Shown: piece after piece, positions 8,771 to 18,380 of the stretch | Numbering within the stretch: the first letter of the stretch is position 1 | How the letters are laid out: each line of letters opens with the position of its first letter | From: Methylobacterium gnaphalii | Lineage (GTDB): Bacteria > Pseudomonadota > Alphaproteobacteria > Rhizobiales > Beijerinckiaceae | NCBI RefSeq assembly: GCF_007992215.1 | Contig: NZ_BJZV01000006.1 | Coordinates: forward strand, 124,001 to 188,000 | Direction: 5' to 3' | DNA: 64,000 bases | Made by a program: the position numbers and the translations under genes | The notes under the pieces: model-generated | What the model saw: the letters and a program-made list of their open reading frames with translations, nothing else | The model's database searches: none | Told to the model about the DNA's origin: nothing

Positions 8771-9622
8771 CTAAGGTAGTGGCTCGCGCGTAGCGACCTC
8801 TTCCCGCCGGCAGATCGCCGCGTCGGGGGCCGGGGCGTCGCCGGCCAAGGCGGCCTTGAGCTCCGTGCGGGCCTTGTCGAGATCGGCGCGGAAGCCAGCA
8901 TGACCCATCAGCGCCGCGACCACGGCAGAGGCGTTGGTGCGTCCGGCCACCACGTCACTCATCCAATGCACGCCGCAAACGACGCGACTCTCGCCGTAGA
9001 GGCGGCCGCGCACGAGGAGTGGCGTCGCCTTCTCGGGCAGCAGGCTCGCCATGATCAGCGCGTAGGCCCATCCCTGCGTGGCATGGCCGGACGGGTAGCT
9101 GAAGCTGTCGGCGAGATGGGGATCACGCGCGACGCAGATCGGTGCGTCGTTGCCAACGAAAGGCCGCAGCCGCCGATAGTGGCGCTTGGGTGCTCGTACG
9201 GCGCGCACCAGGTCGAGGCGGGTGCGGTCGAGCAATGTGATCAAGGTGGGAACGCGCCGCGCATCGAGCCGTCGGCCGAGCACACAGGAAAGATTCTCCA
9301 GCAGCGCAGCGGCGCCCTCAGCCACGTCGCTCGTGGCAAATTCCCAGCGTGGGGTCCCAACCAGCGCGCGCGTTGCGTTGTAAACCGCACGGTCCGCAGC
9401 ATCCGCCGCCGAGTGCCCGCCAGGCGGGGCAGGCAGGATGGCCAACGTGTCGGGTGCAGTCTCGTCCGTGAGATATGGTGTCTGCGCCGGCTTGTCTGGA
9501 TTCACCGGATCGGCGTTGAGCGAAGGGGCTGGCTTCTCCTTGGTCTGCGCGGCCGGCTCGGCAGAGAGCGGTGAGGTCGACAGCAGGAGCGCAGTCAGCA
9601 GGCAGATCAGGCGAGGCATCAC
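8771..9622 (-). CDS. Secreted PAP2-family (class A-like) acid phosphatase
   Basis: 283 residues with an N-terminal signal peptide (to about residue 22, LSAEP). It carries the full PAP2 active-site set: K146 to R153-P154 (KRHYRRLRP), PSGH at 177-180, and S212-R213 leading to H219 and D223 (SRVVCGVHWMSD). These residues bind phosphate and form the phosphohistidine intermediate. The expected role is periplasmic hydrolysis of phosphomonoesters. ATG-ATG at the start allows initiation one codon later. A second PAP2 phosphatase lies at 48073. Confidence 0.88.
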   Translation of the reverse strand: MMPRLICLLTALLLSTSPLSAEPAAQTKEKPAPSLNADPVNPDKPAQTPYLTDETAPDTLAILPAPPGGHSAADAADRAVYNATRALVGTPRWEFATSDVAEGAAALLENLSCVLGRRLDARRVPTLITLLDRTRLDLVRAVRAPKRHYRRLRPFVGNDAPICVARDPHLADSFSYPSGHATQGWAYALIMASLLPEKATPLLVRGRLYGESRVVCGVHWMSDVVAGRTNASAVVAALMGHAGFRADLDKARTELKAALAGDAPAPDAAICRREEVATREPLP

Positions 9623-9696
9623 ATCGGTCCCGAATGAGGATGGGGCGAGAAGGTCCCCTTGGCATCGACGTACGAGGCCCCGGTCACGGTTCCGTC

Positions 9697-10569
9697 TTAC
9701 ACCACACGAATCGCTGCAGCGGTCTCGCGCGGATATTCTTCGTGCGGACTCAGCGCTCCAGGAATGCGGGCTGCCGAGACCCGATTGTCGTCGATCAGCG
9801 CATCCATCTCGGCGCCGGAGCGGCGCGGAGCCGATTCCGGCCGCAACACCTTGATCGGCGGCAGTTCGTGCCGTAACAGACTGAGGAAGTCCGCGCGGCT
9901 CTCCACCGGATCGAGCCCACCGGTGACGAAAGCCGCCGTGCCGAAGCGTCCACCGTCCTGGCGCGCGATCACGTGCTTGGCCGCGATGACCTCAGGCGTG
10001 ACATGGGTCGGATCGGCATAGACATGGGCGCGCATCATCCGGCCGATCACCGGGCGGCTGACGTTGAGCCGATAAAGCCACTCGCCCGTCACCGGTCGCT
10101 CGAGTGCTCGGCGAATTCGCCCAAACCAAGCGACGCGCGCTTCGCCCATGACTGTCGGCAGCGGCCCACGCCAGGTCGGCGCAATCAGAACCAGCCGCTC
10201 GAACAGCGACGGGTGACGCCCGGCTGCCGCGACCAGATAGCCGGCCGCATGTCCCGCAGCGATGCCGATGGCGTAGGGACCGGGCGCGGCGGCGAGGAAC
10301 GCATCCAGGAAAGCATGCAGGCTCGCGGGTTCGAGTGGCAACCGCCCCCGATCCCGCGCGCCGAAACCCGGCCAGTCCGGCACGAGGCAGTGATGGGAGT
10401 CCGACAGCTCGCGCGCCAGTGGCAGCATCTCCTCGCGCGCCGAGATCGAGGACAGGGGCGGTAGAAGCAATGTCTTCGGCCCTGCGCCGAGTTCATCGCA
10501 GGGCGTCGGGACAAGCCGGCCGGCAACGCTCAGATCGAGGAGACAGGTGGTTTGCGCGGGGGTTGCCAT
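9697..10569 (-). CDS. Alpha/beta-hydrolase fold protein, nucleophile Ser replaced by Ala
   Basis: 290 residues with the alpha/beta-hydrolase pattern: oxyanion-region strand LLLPPLSSIS (about 34-43), then DWPGFGARD (65-73), then beta-5 running into the nucleophile elbow. The elbow reads GHAAG at residues 106-110, where a GHSAG-like motif is expected, so position 108 is Ala (codon at 10246-10248). A late SPHEEYP retains the usual position of the catalytic His. The protein may be a non-catalytic fold user, a decarboxylase-like variant, or have moved its nucleophile. Sequence quality cannot be judged here. No operon partner. Confidence 0.75.
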   Translation of the reverse strand: MATPAQTTCLLDLSVAGRLVPTPCDELGAGPKTLLLPPLSSISAREEMLPLARELSDSHHCLVPDWPGFGARDRGRLPLEPASLHAFLDAFLAAAPGPYAIGIAAGHAAGYLVAAAGRHPSLFERLVLIAPTWRGPLPTVMGEARVAWFGRIRRALERPVTGEWLYRLNVSRPVIGRMMRAHVYADPTHVTPEVIAAKHVIARQDGGRFGTAAFVTGGLDPVESRADFLSLLRHELPPIKVLRPESAPRRSGAEMDALIDDNRVSAARIPGALSPHEEYPRETAAAIRVV

Positions 10570-10713
10570 GTGGACCGGACCTGGCTGACGCGAGGATCTA
10601 CCGACCGAATCTGCGAACGATGCGCTGCTTGCGGACTGGCATCACGCCGAACCCATCGCTCCAGATCCTGTCTCTTCCCGTCATCGCAGGTCGCGAACGT
10701 GCCAAGCGGCGTC

Positions 10714-11568
10714 TCAGGTCCGCAGCAACTCGTTGATTCCGGTTTTGGCGCGGGTTCCCGCATCGACGCGCTTCACGATCACCGCGCAGTAGAGACCTGG
10801 GCCCGGGCTACCATCCGGCAGCGGCTTGCCGGAGGTCGTACCCGAGACGACCACCGAGTAGGGCGGCACACGGCCGTAGAAGGTCTCGCCAGTGCTGCGG
10901 TCGATAATGCGGGTGGAGGCGCCGATATAGACGCCCATCGAGAGCACCGAGCCTTCGCCGACGATCACACCCTCGGCCACCTCGGCGCGGGCGCCGACGA
11001 AGCAGTTGTCCTCGATGATGACCGGGTTAGCCTGCAGCGGTTCGAGCACGCCTGCAATGCCGGCGCCGCCGGAGATATGGCAGTTCTTCCCAACCTGCGC
11101 GCAGGAGCCGATGGTCACCCAGGTATCGACCATGGTGCCCTCGCCGACATAGGCGCCGAGATTGATGAAGGACGGCATCAGCACCGCCCCCGGTGCGATG
11201 AAGGAACCGCGGCGCACGAAGCAGCCAGGCACGGCCCGGAAACCACCGGTGCGGAATTCCTGCTCAGTCCAGCCCTCGAACTTCGAAGGTACCTTGTCCC
11301 ACCACGGCGCCGCATTCGGACCACCCTGGATCGCGTGCATATCGTTGAGGCGGAAGGAGAGCAGCACGGCCTTCTTCAGCCACTGGTTCACCTGCCAGCC
11401 CTCACCCGGCTGATCGCCAGTCTTGTAAGCGACGCGCTCCCGGCCCGAATCGAGCAGGTTCAACGCCTCGTCCACAGCCTCGCGCACGGCACCGGTCGTC
11501 GTCGTGGAGACGTTCGCGCGGTCTTCCCAGGCGGCTTCAATGGTCTGGGCGAGATCGTCGTGGGACAT
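10714..11568 (-). CDS. dapD: 2,3,4,5-tetrahydropyridine-2,6-dicarboxylate N-succinyltransferase
   Basis: 284 residues, the usual family length. It catalyses succinyl-CoA-dependent acylation of tetrahydrodipicolinate in the lysine/diaminopimelate pathway. The sequence shows the N-terminal helical domain, then a left-handed beta-helix of hexapeptide repeats (about 110-240, for example [20 protein letters not shown] and [20 protein letters not shown]), and the loop [11 protein letters not shown]. It supplies meso-DAP for peptidoglycan. No dapE neighbour is visible in the window. Confidence 0.95.
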   Translation of the reverse strand: MSHDDLAQTIEAAWEDRANVSTTTTGAVREAVDEALNLLDSGRERVAYKTGDQPGEGWQVNQWLKKAVLLSFRLNDMHAIQGGPNAAPWWDKVPSKFEGWTEQEFRTGGFRAVPGCFVRRGSFIAPGAVLMPSFINLGAYVGEGTMVDTWVTIGSCAQVGKNCHISGGAGIAGVLEPLQANPVIIEDNCFVGARAEVAEGVIVGEGSVLSMGVYIGASTRIIDRSTGETFYGRVPPYSVVVSGTTSGKPLPDGSPGPGLYCAVIVKRVDAGTRAKTGINELLRT

Positions 11569-11666
11569 GGGAGACTTTCGGCACGAGACAGGTAGGCGGC
11601 CTCTCTACAAAAGCCGCCCGTACCTGTCACCGTTCGCAGCTCAATGCTCCGATAGGCCAACGCTGC

Positions 11667-12374
11667 TCAGCGCTTGGTGTTGGCTGCTGTCTGGCCGAAC
11701 ATGACCTTCTTGGCGTCCTCGCTCATGGTCTTGCCGAAATCTGGGTTGACTTCCGGCGCGGGAGCATAAGCGGCCTTCGTCGCCGGGCGCTCGGCAATTG
11801 CTTCGAACCAGCGCTTGAGATGCGGATGGTCGTCGAGGCTCTGGCCCTGCTTCTCCCAGGGCACGATCCACGGATAGGCTGCCATGTCTGCAATCGAATA
11901 GGCGTCGCCTGCTACGAACTCACGGTCGGCGAGGCGCCGGTCGAGTACCCCGTAGAGACGGTTGGTCTCGTTCACGTAGCGATCGATCGCATACGGGATC
12001 TTCTCCGGCGCGTATTGCGAAAAATGGTGGTTCTGGCCGGCCATCGGCCCGAGACCGCCCATCTGCCAGAAGAGCCATTGCAGCACCTCGGCCCGCCCGC
12101 GAATGTCTTCCGGAATGAACTTCTTCGTCTTCTCCGCGAGGTAGAGCAGGATCGCGCCGGATTCGAACAGCGAGATCGGCGCGCCGCCATCCAGAGGCTC
12201 ATGGTCGACAATCGCCGGCATCCGGTTGTTCGGGGCGATTTTGAGGAAGTCCGGTTCGAACTGCGCGCCCTTGCCGATATTCACCGGATGGATTCGGTAG
12301 GGCAGGCCGGTCTCCTCCAGGAACAGCGTTACCTTGTGGCCGTTCGGAGTGGGCCAGTAGTGCAGGTCGATCAT
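11667..12374 (-). CDS. yfcG: Glutathione S-transferase, disulfide-bond reductase YfcG type
   Basis: 235 residues with an N-terminal thioredoxin-like domain (1-85) and a C-terminal helical domain. Near-identity to the E. coli YfcG pattern is clear in TPNGHKVTLFLEE (residues 9-21), APNNRMPAIVDH, SLFESGAILLYLAEKT and LQWLFWQMGGLGPM. In YfcG, Thr9 and Asn11 contact glutathione, and both are present. The expected activity is glutathione-dependent disulfide reduction in the cytoplasm rather than classical conjugation. It diverges from the flippase gene across 159 bases, which must hold both promoters. Confidence 0.88.
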   Translation of the reverse strand: MIDLHYWPTPNGHKVTLFLEETGLPYRIHPVNIGKGAQFEPDFLKIAPNNRMPAIVDHEPLDGGAPISLFESGAILLYLAEKTKKFIPEDIRGRAEVLQWLFWQMGGLGPMAGQNHHFSQYAPEKIPYAIDRYVNETNRLYGVLDRRLADREFVAGDAYSIADMAAYPWIVPWEKQGQSLDDHPHLKRWFEAIAERPATKAAYAPAPEVNPDFGKTMSEDAKKVMFGQTAANTKR

Positions 12375-12533
12375 CGTGTGCTCCGAAAAAAACTGATTTG
12401 CGGCCCTCTCGGCGGCTCACATGCTCTTCTGCCCCCGACTCGGCAACCGGCTTAACCCGCTCGAAACGCTGCCGCCGCTAGAAGGCCATCTGGTGCGTGT
12501 GCGCCCGCGCACGCCGTCTCGCGGAAGGCCGTC

Positions 12534-13898
12534 ATGGCAGCGGGTCTCAGCGTCGATGCCGCCTTCGGAGCTGTCCTAGGTCGGCTCAAGGCTGTGCGTG
12601 CGGGCGCTGGCTTCTCCGCCGCAAGCGTCTTTGCGGTGCGGATCACGGCAGCCGGATGCGCCTATATCGCCCAAGTCCTGATGGCTCGCATGATGGGCGG
12701 GACGGAATACGGTATCTTCGCCGCCGTCTGGGTCTGGATCGCGATCCTCGGTCATTCAGCGACACTCGGACTGTCGCAGGGCGCCTGCCGCTTCATGCCG
12801 GCTGACGAGGCGCTCGGCCGCCATGCCGAGGTGCGCGGCTTTCTGATCGGTGGGGCGGCCGCCACTATGGTCGGAGGTCTCGCCTTATCCGTCCTCGGGC
12901 TGCTGATTCTGAATATCGAAGGCAACCTGCTCGCCGGTCCCTACGGCGCGCCGATCGTCCTCGGCGCACTGGTGCTGCCGCTCTTCGCTTTCCAGGACTA
13001 TCTCGAAGGCGTTGCCCGAAGCCGCAACTGGGCCGTGCTCGCCATCGCGCCGCCCTATCTGCTGCGGCAGGGCCTGATCATGGCCGCGATGATTCTTGCG
13101 GTGCTGCTCGGGGCGCCGGCCAAGGCCTCCGTCGCAGTGGCCTGCACACTGTTCGCGACTGCGCTCGCCGTGACGATCCAAGCCAGCCTGCTGCTGAAGC
13201 GTCTTGGCCCAACCACGCTCACGGGAAGCCGGCGCTACCGCTGGCGTCAATGGCTTGCTGCCTGTCTGCCGATAGCGGCCGGCGATCTCGCCACTGCCGC
13301 CTTTGGCTTCGTTGACGTTGTGCTCCTCGGTTTCCTGATGTCACCCGACGCCGTTGGACTCTACTTCGCAGCGACGCGCATTCAGCAATTCGTCGTCTTC
13401 GTGCATTACGCGGCTTCGGCAGCCACCGCCCAGCGCTTCACCGCCGCGAAGGCGCGCGGCGACTTTACCGGGTTGAACGCCTTGGTCCGCGACCAGGCGC
13501 GCTGGGTGCTCGGTGCAACAGCTCTCGTCGGTGCGGGCATCGTCGTCGCGGCCCCGCTGCTGCTCGGACTATTCGGCCCAGAATTCCGCGAAAGCCTTCC
13601 GGTTCTGACGGTCCTCGTTCTCGGCAGCGTGGGCGCGAGCCTGTTCGGTCCCGGCGAAGACCTTCTGACCATGCTCGGCGGTGAAAAGCTTTGTGCAGGT
13701 ATTACCCTGGCGATGCTCGCCCTCGGCGCGGGGTTCTGCCTCGTTCTGGTGCCCTGGCTCGGCTTGATCGGCGCGGCGCTCGCCATGGCAGCGGTGACAA
13801 TCCTCCGGGCCGCCGGCATGGCCCTCGGCGCCCAGGCCATCCACGGCATCGCGACCCCCGCCTTCTCGAAGTTGTTCGTGCGCAGGGCCAGCCCGTGA
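12534..13898 (+). CDS. MOP-family polysaccharide flippase (Wzx-like)
   Basis: 454 residues with about 12-14 hydrophobic helices and the layout of the oligosaccharide-lipid flippase/MATE-like superfamily. The N-terminal stretch with AYIAQVLMARMMGGTEYGIF resembles polysaccharide biosynthesis proteins. Predicted to flip a lipid-linked saccharide across the inner membrane. Its stop overlaps the start of the next gene by four bases (GTGA), so the two are translationally coupled and probably act together in surface-polysaccharide assembly. No glycosyltransferase is adjacent, so the glycan is unknown. Confidence 0.8.
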   Translation: MAAGLSVDAAFGAVLGRLKAVRAGAGFSAASVFAVRITAAGCAYIAQVLMARMMGGTEYGIFAAVWVWIAILGHSATLGLSQGACRFMPADEALGRHAEVRGFLIGGAAATMVGGLALSVLGLLILNIEGNLLAGPYGAPIVLGALVLPLFAFQDYLEGVARSRNWAVLAIAPPYLLRQGLIMAAMILAVLLGAPAKASVAVACTLFATALAVTIQASLLLKRLGPTTLTGSRRYRWRQWLAACLPIAAGDLATAAFGFVDVVLLGFLMSPDAVGLYFAATRIQQFVVFVHYAASAATAQRFTAAKARGDFTGLNALVRDQARWVLGATALVGAGIVVAAPLLLGLFGPEFRESLPVLTVLVLGSVGASLFGPGEDLLTMLGGEKLCAGITLAMLALGAGFCLVLVPWLGLIGAALAMAAVTILRAAGMALGAQAIHGIATPAFSKLFVRRASP

Positions 13899-15064
13899 TC
13901 GCACTCTCCCGCCGGCAGGACGTGGCCCGAAACATCGCTCGCAAGCAGCAATCGATCGAGATCGTCGACGCGGCCGCGCTCGCTGCCGAGTCCGACGCCT
14001 GGGACGATCTCATGGCGCGCGCCGTCGCGCCGCATCCGCATTTCAGCCGTCATGTCATCGAGGCGCATATCCGGGCCGGTCTGTTGCCCGGCGACACCGC
14101 CTTCATTGCCGTGCGCGATGGTGGCCGGCTCAACGCTCTCCTGCCCTTTCGCAGAGGCCTCGACATCATCGGACTCGGCCGCCTGGTAGCGCAGCCCGCG
14201 CTTTCACCCTTCATGCCGTCGAGCGCACCGTTGGTCGCGGCTGAGAACCTCTTCGAAACACTGGCGCTGCTTGTTAGCGGTCTCGCCGAAGCCTCCCGCG
14301 GTCGTGCCTGGCGCTGGCCATTGCTGACGGTCTCGAGCTTGGCCGGCCGCGGTCTGCTCCACGCTATGCGAGAGTCCGGTTGGACCGTCGGCATCGTGGC
14401 CGAGTTCGAGCGTCCGGTCCTCGACCGCCGCCCCAGCCACGACGCCTTTCTGAAAGACCATCCCCATAAGAGCCGGCTCAAGGATCTGCGCCGCCGCCGC
14501 CGTCGGCTTGCCGAAATGGGCCGCCTCGACCTCGTCACCGCGACGGAAGGGGAGGCACTTGCCGCCGCGCTCGACGACTTCCTCGCCCTGGAACTGGCGG
14601 GGTGGAAAGGCGAAGCTGGTACGGCATTGGCCTGCCGTTGCAAGACGCTCGCTCTCGCGCGAGGTCTCTTTGCCAACCGGCCCGGCCCGGTATGCGTCCG
14701 AGCCGACACGCTGAGTCTCGACGGACGTCCGCTCGCCGTGAGCCTCGCCCTCGTTGCAGGCGGGACCGCCAACCTGCTCAAGACGGCCTATGACGAGCGC
14801 GAACGAGCCCTAGCCCCCGGCCTCGTTCTCGAGGCTGAGATCGTGCGTGTTTTCCATGAGACCACCTTCGCCCAAAGGCTCGACTCGGCCACCCTCGCCG
14901 GTTCAGCCCTGGAGAGTCTCTACCGCGAGCGCGAGACGGTCGCCGAGATCGTCGCCGTGCCGCCGAGCGGGGACACGCATCTGTCGCTTGAACGCCGGGT
15001 GTCGTTGGCTCGGTTCGAGCACAGGGCGCGTCACGAGGCCAAACGGTTGCTGAAGCGCGGCTGA
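13895..15064 (+). CDS. GNAT/CelD-type acyltransferase domain protein
   Basis: 389 residues from a GTG at 13895 inside the GTGA overlap with the flippase stop. Upstream in-frame starts would only extend antisense-like sequence through the flippase gene. The central part (about 175-330) fits the BioF2/FemAB-like GNAT fold of polysaccharide-associated proteins: a basic run (SRLKDLRRRRRRLAEMG), FLALELAGWKG and LLKTAYDERERALAPG. Related proteins are found in cellulose and exopolysaccharide loci and may acylate the glycan. Coupling with the flippase supports that reading; the acceptor is not known. Confidence 0.72.
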   Translation: MIALSRRQDVARNIARKQQSIEIVDAAALAAESDAWDDLMARAVAPHPHFSRHVIEAHIRAGLLPGDTAFIAVRDGGRLNALLPFRRGLDIIGLGRLVAQPALSPFMPSSAPLVAAENLFETLALLVSGLAEASRGRAWRWPLLTVSSLAGRGLLHAMRESGWTVGIVAEFERPVLDRRPSHDAFLKDHPHKSRLKDLRRRRRRLAEMGRLDLVTATEGEALAAALDDFLALELAGWKGEAGTALACRCKTLALARGLFANRPGPVCVRADTLSLDGRPLAVSLALVAGGTANLLKTAYDERERALAPGLVLEAEIVRVFHETTFAQRLDSATLAGSALESLYRERETVAEIVAVPPSGDTHLSLERRVSLARFEHRARHEAKRLLKRG

Positions 15065-15199
15065 GCGAGTCTCATCCATGCGCGTTGCCACTGCGCGCGA
15101 GGCCGCCCTATAAGGCTCGCCCATCCAAACACCTGCGGTGTCGAGGATCCCTGTCCCGGGAGGCCTCCGCCGATCGACGAACACAATGAAGGTCGCGCC

Positions 15200-15949
15200 A
15201 TGGCCGGGCATTCCCAGTTCAAGAACATCATGCATCGCAAGGGCCGCGTCGACGCGGTCCGCTCCAAGGTATTCGGCAAGCTCGCTCGAGAAATTACGGT
15301 GGCGGCCAAGCTCGGCACGCCCGATCCAGCGATGAACCCGCGCCTGCGCGCCGCCGTTCTTGCTGCCCGCGCGGAAAACATGCCGAAGGACAACATCGAG
15401 CGCGCCATCAAGAAGGCGACCGGTGGCGAAGGCGAGAACTACGAGGACATCCGCTACGAGGGCTACGGCCCAGGCGGCGCTGCCCTGATCGTCGAGGCGC
15501 AGACCGACAACCGCAACCGCACCGCCTCCGATGTGCGCTCGGCCTTTACCAAGTCCGGTGGCAGCCTCGCCGAGACCGGCGCGGTCGCCTTCATGTTCGA
15601 CCATGTCGGCTTGATTGAGTTCGCTCCCGAGGTTGGCGATGCCGACACGGTGCTGGAAGCCGCCATCGAAGCCGGTGCGGACGATGTACGCTCCTCCGAG
15701 GACGGCCACGAGATCTTCTGCGAGCAAACCGCCTACGGTGAGGTCTCGAAGGCGCTCGAGGCGCGGTTCGGCGATCCGCGTCGCACCTCGTTGATCTGGA
15801 AGGCACAGAACACGATCGACGTCGATGACGAGACGGGAGAAAGGCTGGTGCGCCTCGTCGAGGTCATCGAGGATCAGGACGACGTACAACGTGTCTTCGT
15901 GAACTTCGCTCTGTCAGCCGAACTCATGGCTCGACTCGAAAATCAGTAA
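15200..15949 (+). CDS. yebC: YebC/PmpR family (TACO1-like) protein
   Basis: 249 residues starting [20 protein letters not shown], the diagnostic YebC N-terminus. Three domains follow, with [17 protein letters not shown] and [15 protein letters not shown] in the expected places and full length. The family has been described as a transcription factor (PmpR) and, more recently, as a translation factor that relieves ribosome stalling, as for human TACO1. GAAGG upstream of the ATG supports the start. In many proteobacteria yebC precedes ruvC; here the next gene is a small unknown protein. Confidence 0.95.
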   Translation: MAGHSQFKNIMHRKGRVDAVRSKVFGKLAREITVAAKLGTPDPAMNPRLRAAVLAARAENMPKDNIERAIKKATGGEGENYEDIRYEGYGPGGAALIVEAQTDNRNRTASDVRSAFTKSGGSLAETGAVAFMFDHVGLIEFAPEVGDADTVLEAAIEAGADDVRSSEDGHEIFCEQTAYGEVSKALEARFGDPRRTSLIWKAQNTIDVDDETGERLVRLVEVIEDQDDVQRVFVNFALSAELMARLENQ

Positions 15950-16137
15950 CCATCTGCGGCATTCTGACGCGTTTCGTTGCCGGAGAGTGCATCATTTGCC
16001 TGCCTTATGTGCTGGCGTGCGAGCGGTGACGGGATCATGCTGCCCGGATTGGCACTGTAGCCGTATGCATCCCGTGGATGGCTCTTTCCCTCTTTGATGC
16101 GGTGCACAGGGTTCGGGGAAGCGCCTAGTCTCAGGTC

Positions 16138-16530
16138 ATGACCAATGCGAGTCGTGCCGTGAAGAAGAGCCCGAAGTCCTTCGCAGACCTCCCCCCGATC
16201 CGGGTGCGCAAGGAGCCGCCGACCATCGTCGAGGCTGTGGCCGCCGCGCAGGATCTCGCCGATGACCTCGAACAGCAGGTCGAGATTGCGGCTGGGCTGA
16301 TTGGCTTGACCTCCGACGAGGTGCGCCCGCACGTGCTCGCCGCCGCCAAGGAGCGGCAGGAGCGCCCGCGCGGCCGAGTCGTCGAGCGCGGTTTCGACAG
16401 GGTGTCGGACCGGATCACAAGCCCCGGCTCGCTCAGCCGCTCGCCGCGCACCGTGGTTGTCGAGCGCCGAACCCGTCCGGCCGTGGTCATCGAGCGCCGC
16501 AGCGGGCGTCCGCTGGAGCCGCGCCGCTGA
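16138..16530 (+). CDS. Small basic protein of unknown function
   Basis: 130 residues. The N-terminal half has a helical segment (about 28-70, ending TSDEVRPHVLAAAKE). The C-terminal third is Arg-rich with repeated short VVERR/VIERR units, suggesting nucleic-acid or membrane-surface binding or disorder. No recognised domain. An AGG lies a few bases before the ATG. It ends 55 bases before bioA on the same strand and may be cotranscribed with it. Confidence 0.55.
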   Translation: MTNASRAVKKSPKSFADLPPIRVRKEPPTIVEAVAAAQDLADDLEQQVEIAAGLIGLTSDEVRPHVLAAAKERQERPRGRVVERGFDRVSDRITSPGSLSRSPRTVVVERRTRPAVVIERRSGRPLEPRR

Positions 16531-16585
16531 TAGGCTCGCCTCACCGGACTTGACCACAACCGACGCCGCCTCGCATCCCGTCCCC

Positions 16586-17839
16586 ATGACTGAGCGGCGC
16601 GGCGATCACCTCTGGCGACCCTATACGCAAATGAAGCTCGCCGCGCCTCCGCTCGAGGCTGTGGCGACCCTCGGCAGCCGGATCACGCTGGCCGACGGAC
16701 GCGAGCTGATCGACGGCATCGCTTCTTGGTGGACGGCAGTCCACGGCTACAACCATCCCCATATCCGTGAGGCCGTCGGCAACCAGCTCGGGCAGATGCC
16801 GCATGTCATGTTCGGCGGTCTCACTCACGCGCCCGCCGAGCGCCTTGCCACACGCTTGGCCGCCCTATTGCCAGGGGAACTGAACCACGTCTTCTTCACC
16901 GATTCCGGCTCGGTGGCGGTCGAGGTCGCCCTGAAGATGGCCGTTCAGTTCTGGCTGAACCGCGGCGTGCAGGGCCGGACCCGGGTGCTCGCTTTCCGCG
17001 GCGGCTATCATGGCGACACGATGGGCGCGATGTCGGCCTGCGATCCCGTCGAGGGGATGCATCACCGCTTCGGCGCTTATCTCCCGGCCCAGGTCTTTTG
17101 CGAGTTGCCGCGAATGCCCGAGCAGGAAGCAGCGCTCGACAAAGCCTTGACTACGCATCGGCGCGAACTTGCAGCGGTCATCGTCGAGCCGCTGGTGCAG
17201 GGAGCTGGCGGCATGCTGATGCATCCGCCCGAGACTCTGGCAACGGTCGCCCGGCTCTGCCGCCGCCACGGTTTGCCATTAATCGCCGATGAAATTTTTA
17301 CGGGTTTCGGTCGCACCGGGATGATGTTCGCCTGCGAGCAGGCCGGCATCGTGCCCGACATTCTCTGCCTGTCGAAGGCGCTCACCGGCGGCACCATGGC
17401 GCTCGCTGCCACCGTCGCCACTACAGAAATCTTTACTGCCTTCTGGTCCGACGATCCGGCGCATGCGCTGATGCATGGCCCGACCTTCATGGCGAACCCG
17501 CTTGCCTGCGCCGCTGCCAATGCCAGTCTCGACCTGTTCGAGACCGAGCCGCGCCTCGCTCAGGCCAACGCTATCGAGAAGAGGCTCACCAAGGGCCTGG
17601 AACCGCTGCGTGGAGCGGCGGGCGTCGTGGACGTGCGCGTGCTCGGCGCGATCGGAGCGGTGCAGCTTGGCGGTATGCCCAACCTCGCCGCGCTCAAGTC
17701 GCGTTTCGTCGAGCACGGCGTTTGGGTGCGTCCGTTCGGGGACGTCGTCTACCTCACGCCCGCTTTGACCATCTCCGACAGTGACCTCGACCGCCTGACT
17801 GACGTCGTCCGCCTCGTCATCGGCAAGGGCATGGCCTAG
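16586..17839 (+). CDS. bioA: Adenosylmethionine-8-amino-7-oxononanoate aminotransferase
   Basis: 417 residues from the ATG at 16586. This class-III PLP aminotransferase transfers the amino group of S-adenosylmethionine to 7-keto-8-aminopelargonate in biotin synthesis. Typical BioA features: HLWRPYTQMK at the start, DGIASWWTAVHGYNHP, FTDSGSVAVEVALKMA, RGGYHGDTMG, DEIFTGFGRTG, and the PLP lysine K264 in CLSKALTGG. GRELIDG fixes the entry to the main domain. bioB, bioF and bioD are not in the window, so the pathway is split in this genome. Confidence 0.93.
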   Translation: MTERRGDHLWRPYTQMKLAAPPLEAVATLGSRITLADGRELIDGIASWWTAVHGYNHPHIREAVGNQLGQMPHVMFGGLTHAPAERLATRLAALLPGELNHVFFTDSGSVAVEVALKMAVQFWLNRGVQGRTRVLAFRGGYHGDTMGAMSACDPVEGMHHRFGAYLPAQVFCELPRMPEQEAALDKALTTHRRELAAVIVEPLVQGAGGMLMHPPETLATVARLCRRHGLPLIADEIFTGFGRTGMMFACEQAGIVPDILCLSKALTGGTMALAATVATTEIFTAFWSDDPAHALMHGPTFMANPLACAAANASLDLFETEPRLAQANAIEKRLTKGLEPLRGAAGVVDVRVLGAIGAVQLGGMPNLAALKSRFVEHGVWVRPFGDVVYLTPALTISDSDLDRLTDVVRLVIGKGMA

Positions 17840-17987
17840 CTCTCTTACTGCGACATTGATGACGCATTGCAACCACGGCTTTCGTTCCTCGTTGGCTGAT
17901 CACGAATCCACCTCTAGCCTTACCAAGCCAGCAACGAAGCGGCGCAAAGCCGCCTGATGGGTCTCGATTCAGCTCAGGAGTGACAGC

Positions 17988-18380
17988 GTGGCGAGCGACA
18001 CGACGATTCCAGCAGACGATCGCCCCGTGATCCTCCTGGTAGAGGACGAGGCGCTGACCATCATGGATCTCGGTGACGTCCTTGAAGATGGTGGCTACGA
18101 CACCGTCCAGTGCGCTTCCGCCGAGCGTGCACTCAGCATTCTCCAGGCCCGTCCCGACATCTGCGGCCTCGTCACCGATGTCGAGCTCTCAGGCCGCACC
18201 AACGGATTCGAGCTCGCCAACACAGTTTCCCAGGCCCGGCCGGAACTACCAATCCTGATCGTCTCAGGGCGTGCCGCCCCCGATCCAGACCGAATGCCGC
18301 AAGGTGCTCAGTTCATCGCTAGGCCCTGTGCCGGCGAAGATATTCTAGCCCGGCTCAAGAGTCTGATGCCGACCTGTTGA
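17988..18380 (+). CDS. Single-domain response regulator (receiver only)
   Basis: 130 residues forming one CheY-like receiver. Strand 1 reads VILLVEDE with the acidic pair. The phospho-acceptor Asp is in LVTDVEL (about residue 63), and the Ser switch position in ILIVSGR. The conserved Lys before the cis-Pro is replaced by Arg (FIARPC), which may weaken phosphorylation-coupled switching. There is no output domain and no histidine kinase nearby. CAGGAG lies upstream of the GTG start. Such orphan receivers often act in phosphorelays or stress control in Rhizobiales. Confidence 0.82.
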   Translation: MASDTTIPADDRPVILLVEDEALTIMDLGDVLEDGGYDTVQCASAERALSILQARPDICGLVTDVELSGRTNGFELANTVSQARPELPILIVSGRAAPDPDRMPQGAQFIARPCAGEDILARLKSLMPTC

